Part shown: positions 7,156 through 9,895 of the stretch, one piece after another
Position numbering within the stretch: position 1 is the stretch's first letter
How the letters are laid out: the number at the start of each line of letters is the position of its first letter
DNA from: Chthoniobacter sp.
GTDB taxonomy: Bacteria; Verrucomicrobiota; Verrucomicrobiia; Chthoniobacterales; Chthoniobacteraceae
Direction: 5' to 3'
Length of the DNA stretch: 9,895 bases
Assembly (NCBI GenBank): GCA_025351065.1
Contig: JANXWQ010000111.1
Span: 1-9,895, forward strand
Position numbers and translations under genes: made by a program
Notes under the pieces: model-generated
What the model saw: only the letters and a program-made list of their open reading frames with translations
Database searches by the model: none
Told to the model about the DNA's origin: nothing

Positions 7156-8570
7156 AACTGAAAGTAGATGAAATCCTTTTGCCCCTGCTGCGCGTACAAG
7201 ACGATGGCAAAGATGAGCGAGTAATACGCGGGCCAGCGGATCCAGAGCGGCCGGCGTTCGAGGAAAGCGACGGCTCCGCCGCGGAGTTGGAGCAGTTGCA
7301 CCGCTTCGAGAGCGAGAATGGCGGCCGCCGAAATCATCAAGTCAGGCACTCCGAAATGCTGCGTGAGGATCGGAGATTTCCACGGAAGCAGGGCCATTTT
7401 TTTAAGAATCAGGAGCGCATCCGGCAACGACCCGGCGCGGAAGAAAACCCAGGCCAGGGCCACGAGATGAAAGGTGAGCACCCGCTGCCCGGCCGCACCG
7501 ATCCAAGCCAGCCACGGCGGCGGACGGAGGTTCCAGCGCAGCTTTGCCAGCAGGCTGCTGATGAGGAAAAAGACGGCGTGGAGCAGACCCCAGATCGCGA
7601 ATTTCCAATCCGCGCCATGCCACAGGCCGCTGATCAGAAACACCACGAGAATATTGCAGGCCCAGCGGCCGCCGGTGCCGCGGTTGCCACCCAGCGGGAT
7701 GTAGAGGTAATCGCGGAACCAGGTGGAAAGCGAAATGTGCCAGCGACTCCAGAATTCCGGGATCGTCCGCGCGAAATATGGCTGACGGAAATTCTCCATC
7801 AATTCGATGCCGAGGATCCGCGCGCACCCGCGCGCAATGTCGGTGTAGGCGGAAAAGTCGCAGAAGATCTGGAAGGAAAATGCGTAGGTCGCCGCGAGCA
7901 GTTGCAGGCCGGTGTGGTCGCCCGGTGCGCCGTAGGCGTCCTTGACGATCACCGCGAGCCGGTCGGCGATGACGAGCTTTTTGAAAAAGCCCCAGAGCAT
8001 GAGCCGCAGTCCGCTGACGAAGCGCCCGTAGTCAAAGCGGTGCTCGCGCTTCAGTTGCGGCACCACATTTCCCGGCCGCTCGATCGGCCCCGCCACGAGC
8101 TGGGGAAAGAAGGCCTTATACGCGGCGAAGACATCGAACCGGCGTTCCGCGGGAAAGCGGCCGCGATAGACGTCGAAGCAATAGCTCAGCGCCTGAAATG
8201 TGAAGAACGAGATCCCCACGGGCAGCGCGAGATGCAGCAGCGGCAGGTGGGTGTGCAGCGCCGCATTGAGGCTCGCGATGAAGAAATCGGCGTATTTGAA
8301 AAAAAAGAGCAGCCCCAGATTGACCGCCATGCAAAGGCCGAGAGTGGTGCGGCGCGCCGCCCGCGCGGGCCAGCGCTCCATGGCGAGACCGCCGAGATAG
8401 CTCACTGCGGTCGAGGTAAAAAGCAGCCAGCCATACCCGGCATGGCCGGACATGTAGAAGTAGTAACTCGCCACCGCCAGCAAGAGTGGCCGGAACCGCT
8501 GCGGGAGGAGAAAATACGCCGGCACGACGATCACCATGAACCCGGCGAAGGCGAACGAATTGAAAAGCAT
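7152..8570 (-). CDS. MBOAT-family O-acyltransferase, AlgI/PatA-like
   Basis: This 472-residue polytopic membrane protein opens MLFNSFAFAGFMVIV, typical of AlgI-type MBOAT proteins of about 460-520 residues. Hydrophobic segments recur throughout. Family landmarks are VGISFFTFQALSY (118-130), FFPQLVAGPIERP (154-166), CDFSAYTDIARG (237-248), FWSRWHISLSTWFRDYLYIP (273-292) with H278, and GLWHGADWKFAIWG (315-328) with the invariant catalytic H318. It would move acyl groups, commonly acetyl, across the cytoplasmic membrane for O-acylation of a polysaccharide, acting with the SGNH-like protein whose start overlaps its stop by 4 bp. It is the first gene of the minus-strand series and faces the regulator gene across a 125-bp divergent region. 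The family call is very strong; the acyl group and the acceptor glycan are inferred from context. Confidence 0.95.
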   Translation of the reverse strand: MLFNSFAFAGFMVIVVPAYFLLPQRFRPLLLAVASYYFYMSGHAGYGWLLFTSTAVSYLGGLAMERWPARAARRTTLGLCMAVNLGLLFFFKYADFFIASLNAALHTHLPLLHLALPVGISFFTFQALSYCFDVYRGRFPAERRFDVFAAYKAFFPQLVAGPIERPGNVVPQLKREHRFDYGRFVSGLRLMLWGFFKKLVIADRLAVIVKDAYGAPGDHTGLQLLAATYAFSFQIFCDFSAYTDIARGCARILGIELMENFRQPYFARTIPEFWSRWHISLSTWFRDYLYIPLGGNRGTGGRWACNILVVFLISGLWHGADWKFAIWGLLHAVFFLISSLLAKLRWNLRPPPWLAWIGAAGQRVLTFHLVALAWVFFRAGSLPDALLILKKMALLPWKSPILTQHFGVPDLMISAAAILALEAVQLLQLRGGAVAFLERRPLWIRWPAYYSLIFAIVLYAQQGQKDFIYFQF

Positions 8571-8604
8571 TCAAATCAGGCTGGGCGATCGAAACGGCAA
8601 AACA

Positions 8605-8610
8605 ATCATA
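8605..8610 (-). promoter_or_regulatory. Candidate -10 box for the minus-strand series
   Basis: On the minus strand TATGAT (8605-8610) matches five of six bases of the sigma70-type -10 consensus and lies about 35 bases ahead of the acyltransferase start codon. No convincing -35 box is found 16-18 bp upstream. The assignment rests on position and this one box. Confidence 0.3.
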
Positions 8611-8645
8611 TTCCCGGAGGCCCGCTGAAACTATTTTGTCCATCC

Positions 8646-8665
8646 TGTTCATTTTTATTTGAACA
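8646..8665. promoter_or_regulatory. Candidate palindromic operator in the divergent region
   Basis: TGTTCA (8646-8651) and TGAACA (8660-8665) form a perfect 6-bp inverted repeat around an all-A/T spacer of 8 bases. It is the clearest dyad in the 125-bp region shared by the acyltransferase and regulator genes. Its 14-bp centre-to-centre half-site spacing would suit a dimeric winged-helix protein. Its right end overlaps the candidate -10 box of the regulator gene, so binding there would be expected to repress. The natural candidate ligand is the GbsR-like protein encoded 30 bases downstream. Confidence 0.5.
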
Positions 8666-8669
8666 TAAT
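8664..8669 (+). promoter_or_regulatory. Candidate -10 box for the regulator/NusG-like genes
   Basis: CATAAT matches five of six bases of the -10 consensus and lies 26 bases before the regulator ATG at 8696. A matching -35 box is not evident at normal spacing, which would suit a weak or regulated promoter. It overlaps the candidate operator by two bases. Confidence 0.3.
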
Positions 8670-8695
8670 GCGCGGAGCGGGTAGAAAGTCCGCCG

Positions 8696-9226
8696 ATGCC
8701 GGCCAAAATCTCCACACTCGCGACGCGCAAGGCGGCGGCCCGCCGGCCGTCCGGCGGCCTGTCGCCGCTGGAGGTCGAGGCCATTGATCTGTTCATCAGC
8801 CTGGTGCGCCTGCTCGGCATGCCCAAGTCGGTCGGCGAAATCTACGGGCTGCTCTTTGCCTCGCCCGAGCCACTGGCGCTGGATGCGCTGATGCGGCGTC
8901 TCCACATGAGCAAAGGCGCGGCAAGCCAGGGGTTGAAGGTGCTGCGTTCCTTTGGCGCGGTGCGCGCCGTGTATGTCGCCGGTGACCGGCGGGATCACTA
9001 CGTCGCGGATTTCGAGCTGAGCAAATTCGCGAGCACTTTCATCAAGGAGGAACTCCAGCCGCATCTCGACAGCGGTGCGGCCCGCCTCGAACGCATGGCG
9101 CACCACCTCGCGAAGCTGCCCAAGGCGGAGCGCGAAGCCGCGCGCGCGCGGATGGCCAAGCTCCAGCACTGGAAAGAAAAAGGGCAGGCGATGTTGCCGT
9201 GGCTTTTGAAGTTCCTCGTCGCATAA
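8696..9226 (+). CDS. GbsR/MarR-type winged-helix transcriptional regulator
   Basis: This 176-residue protein has a basic N-terminal tail (1-20), then a winged helix-turn-helix over about 30-105. The segment GMPKSVGEIYGLLFASPEPL (41-60) followed by MSKGAASQGLKVLRSFGAVR (71-90) is the hallmark of the GbsR branch of MarR-like regulators, with recognition helix around SKGAASQGLKVL. A wing with GDRRDHY follows, and the C-terminal half is helical and probably dimerises. The best-known member, GbsR of Bacillus subtilis, is a choline-responsive repressor of glycine betaine synthesis; nothing here suggests that ligand. The gene diverges from the polysaccharide genes, has a palindrome 30 bases upstream, and ends one base before the NusG-like gene, so autoregulation and control of the locus are plausible. 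No Shine-Dalgarno sequence is seen at normal distance. Confidence 0.88.
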   Translation: MPAKISTLATRKAAARRPSGGLSPLEVEAIDLFISLVRLLGMPKSVGEIYGLLFASPEPLALDALMRRLHMSKGAASQGLKVLRSFGAVRAVYVAGDRRDHYVADFELSKFASTFIKEELQPHLDSGAARLERMAHHLAKLPKAEREAARARMAKLQHWKEKGQAMLPWLLKFLVA

Positions 9227-9227
9227 G

Positions 9228-9788
9228 ATGGTTTCGATGCTTTCACCCACCGACGAAAAGATGCCCGAGGACGTGCCGCGCTGGTACTGCCTGCGCACGC
9301 AGCCGAAGCACGAGCACATCGCCGCCGCGCAGTTGCGCCGCGCGCTGGGAATCGAGGTTTTCTGCCCGCGGGTGCGCATCCAGAAAAACACGCGGACGGG
9401 GCTGAAGTGGTTCGTGGAGGCGCTTTTTCCGAACTATCTTTTCGCCCGTTTTCCGCTGCGCGAAAACCATGCACGCGTGCGCTACAGCCCCGGCGTCAGC
9501 GGCATCGTGCAGTTTGGCGAGCGCTTCGCCACGGTGGCCGACGAGGCGATCACGGAACTCACCGGCTTCATCGGCGCGGACGAGGTGCGGACGGTCGAAC
9601 TCCAGCTCGCCGAGGGCGACGTAGTGGAGATCGTCAGCGGCCCGCTGCAAGGCCAGCAGGGCTTGGTCACACAGCTTCACTCGGCCCGCGAGCGCGTGCG
9701 CATCCTCCTCGAATTCCTCGGCCAGACCCGCGAGGTCGAAGTCAGCCTCATTTCCGTTTTCCGTCAGGCCCGCGTGCCCGCGACCTGA
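9228..9788 (+). CDS. Specialised NusG paralogue, RfaH/UpxY/LoaP-type antiterminator
   Basis: This 186-residue protein has both NusG domains. The NGN domain (about 17-115) starts WYCLRTQPKHEHIAAAQL and includes LFPNYLFARF (67-76) and SPGVSGIVQFGE (87-98). The KOW domain (about 126-180) starts GDVVEIVSGPLQGQQG. Housekeeping NusG usually sits near secE and the rplK genes; this copy lies beside polysaccharide genes, as RfaH-class paralogues often do. Such proteins bind RNA polymerase and help it read through long surface-polysaccharide operons. The start could be ATG 9228, one base after the regulator stop, or ATG 9237 or 9261, since residues before about 16 are not conserved in the family. I kept 9228 because of the tight junction. 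The gene points away from the minus-strand series, so its cis target is probably to the right of the window. Confidence 0.9.
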   Translation: MVSMLSPTDEKMPEDVPRWYCLRTQPKHEHIAAAQLRRALGIEVFCPRVRIQKNTRTGLKWFVEALFPNYLFARFPLRENHARVRYSPGVSGIVQFGERFATVADEAITELTGFIGADEVRTVELQLAEGDVVEIVSGPLQGQQGLVTQLHSARERVRILLEFLGQTREVEVSLISVFRQARVPAT

Positions 9789-9799
9789 CGCCACCGGCC

Positions 9800-9822
9800 G
9801 GCCGCTGCCGGAAAAAGCGGCC
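9800..9822 (+). other. Hairpin after the NusG-like gene
   Basis: GGCCGCT (9800-9806) pairs exactly with AGCGGCC (9816-9822) around a 9-base loop ending in AAAA. It lies 12 bases after the stop of the NusG-like gene and 10 before a possible next start codon. No T run follows, so it does not look like an intrinsic terminator. It could be a pause or attenuator element, or chance pairing in GC-rich DNA. Confidence 0.35.
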
Positions 9823-9832
9823 CCGCAAATCC

Positions 9833-9895
9833 ATGACCAACCCGCCTCCGATCAGGCGCACCGCAGGTCTGGCCGGCTCGCCCGCGCCAACGACC
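9833..9895 (+). CDS. Possible start of a further gene, cut by the window edge
   Basis: An open frame starts at ATG 9833, 44 bases after the NusG-like stop, and runs without a stop to the window end (21 codons, starting MTNPPPIRRTAGLAG). The Pro/Ala/Arg-rich start has no recognisable family. Its position suggests the next gene of the rightward operon, in which NusG paralogues are often followed by export or assembly genes. The stretch is too short to call with certainty in GC-rich sequence. Confidence 0.35.
   Translation, partial: MTNPPPIRRTAGLAGSPAPTT

Noticed and set aside
5920..7161. Plus-strand open frame of 413 codons opposite the SGNH-like gene
   Set aside because: The opposite strand has a signal anchor, GNSR and DGHH motifs and a coupled start. 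This frame has no domain and looks like a codon-bias shadow.
7179..8684. Plus-strand open frame of 501 codons opposite the MBOAT gene
   Set aside because: It is antisense to a gene with clear MBOAT motifs, has charged low-complexity composition typical of reverse frames in GC-rich DNA, and shows no recognisable domain.
9800..9822. Intrinsic terminator after the NusG-like gene
   Set aside because: The stem is good but is followed by CCGCAAAT rather than a T run, and another start codon lies just downstream.

Overview
The window is a GC-rich, densely coded stretch that looks like one flank of a bacterial exopolysaccharide, capsule or O-antigen locus. Gene content, very high GC, weak or absent Shine-Dalgarno sequences and a CGAAAG-rich inverted repeat together suggest Verrucomicrobiota or a relative. 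That placement is inference and rests on no marker gene.

Layout. Seven genes run on the minus strand from about 8570 down to 85: an MBOAT O-acyltransferase, a membrane-anchored SGNH-like partner, a polyprenyl-phosphate-type family 2 glycosyltransferase with two C-terminal membrane helices, an AsnB-type glutamine amidotransferase/synthetase, a family 4 glycosyltransferase, a WbpP/GalE-like sugar-nucleotide epimerase, and an RmlC-like cupin. Spacing is tight: a 4-bp overlap, a 1-bp overlap, and gaps of 19 and 10 bp. Two longer gaps interrupt the series: 107 bp before the family 2 transferase, with a weak possible promoter, and 81 bp before the epimerase, filled by a long imperfect inverted repeat. 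Two genes diverge to the right from a 125-bp region at 8571-8695: a GbsR/MarR-type regulator and a specialised NusG paralogue (RfaH/UpxY/LoaP type). The start of a further gene may follow at the right edge.

How the genes may work together. The epimerase and the cupin would supply modified sugar nucleotides. The two glycosyltransferases would assemble or decorate a lipid-linked glycan. The AsnB-type enzyme may amidate a sugar carboxylate, and the MBOAT/SGNH pair would O-acylate the glycan in or outside the membrane. The regulator with its candidate palindromic operator, and the NusG-like antiterminator that follows it after one base, would control expression of long polysaccharide operons.

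I found no clearly undescribed system. The points most worth checking are the epimerase with a Trp in place of the third Gly of its nucleotide-binding motif, the two intergenic inverted-repeat elements, the control module at 8571-9832, and the co-occurrence of WbpP-like and AsnB-like genes, which hints at a uronamide-containing glycan. No tRNA, rRNA, CRISPR array, transposase or phage gene was seen.
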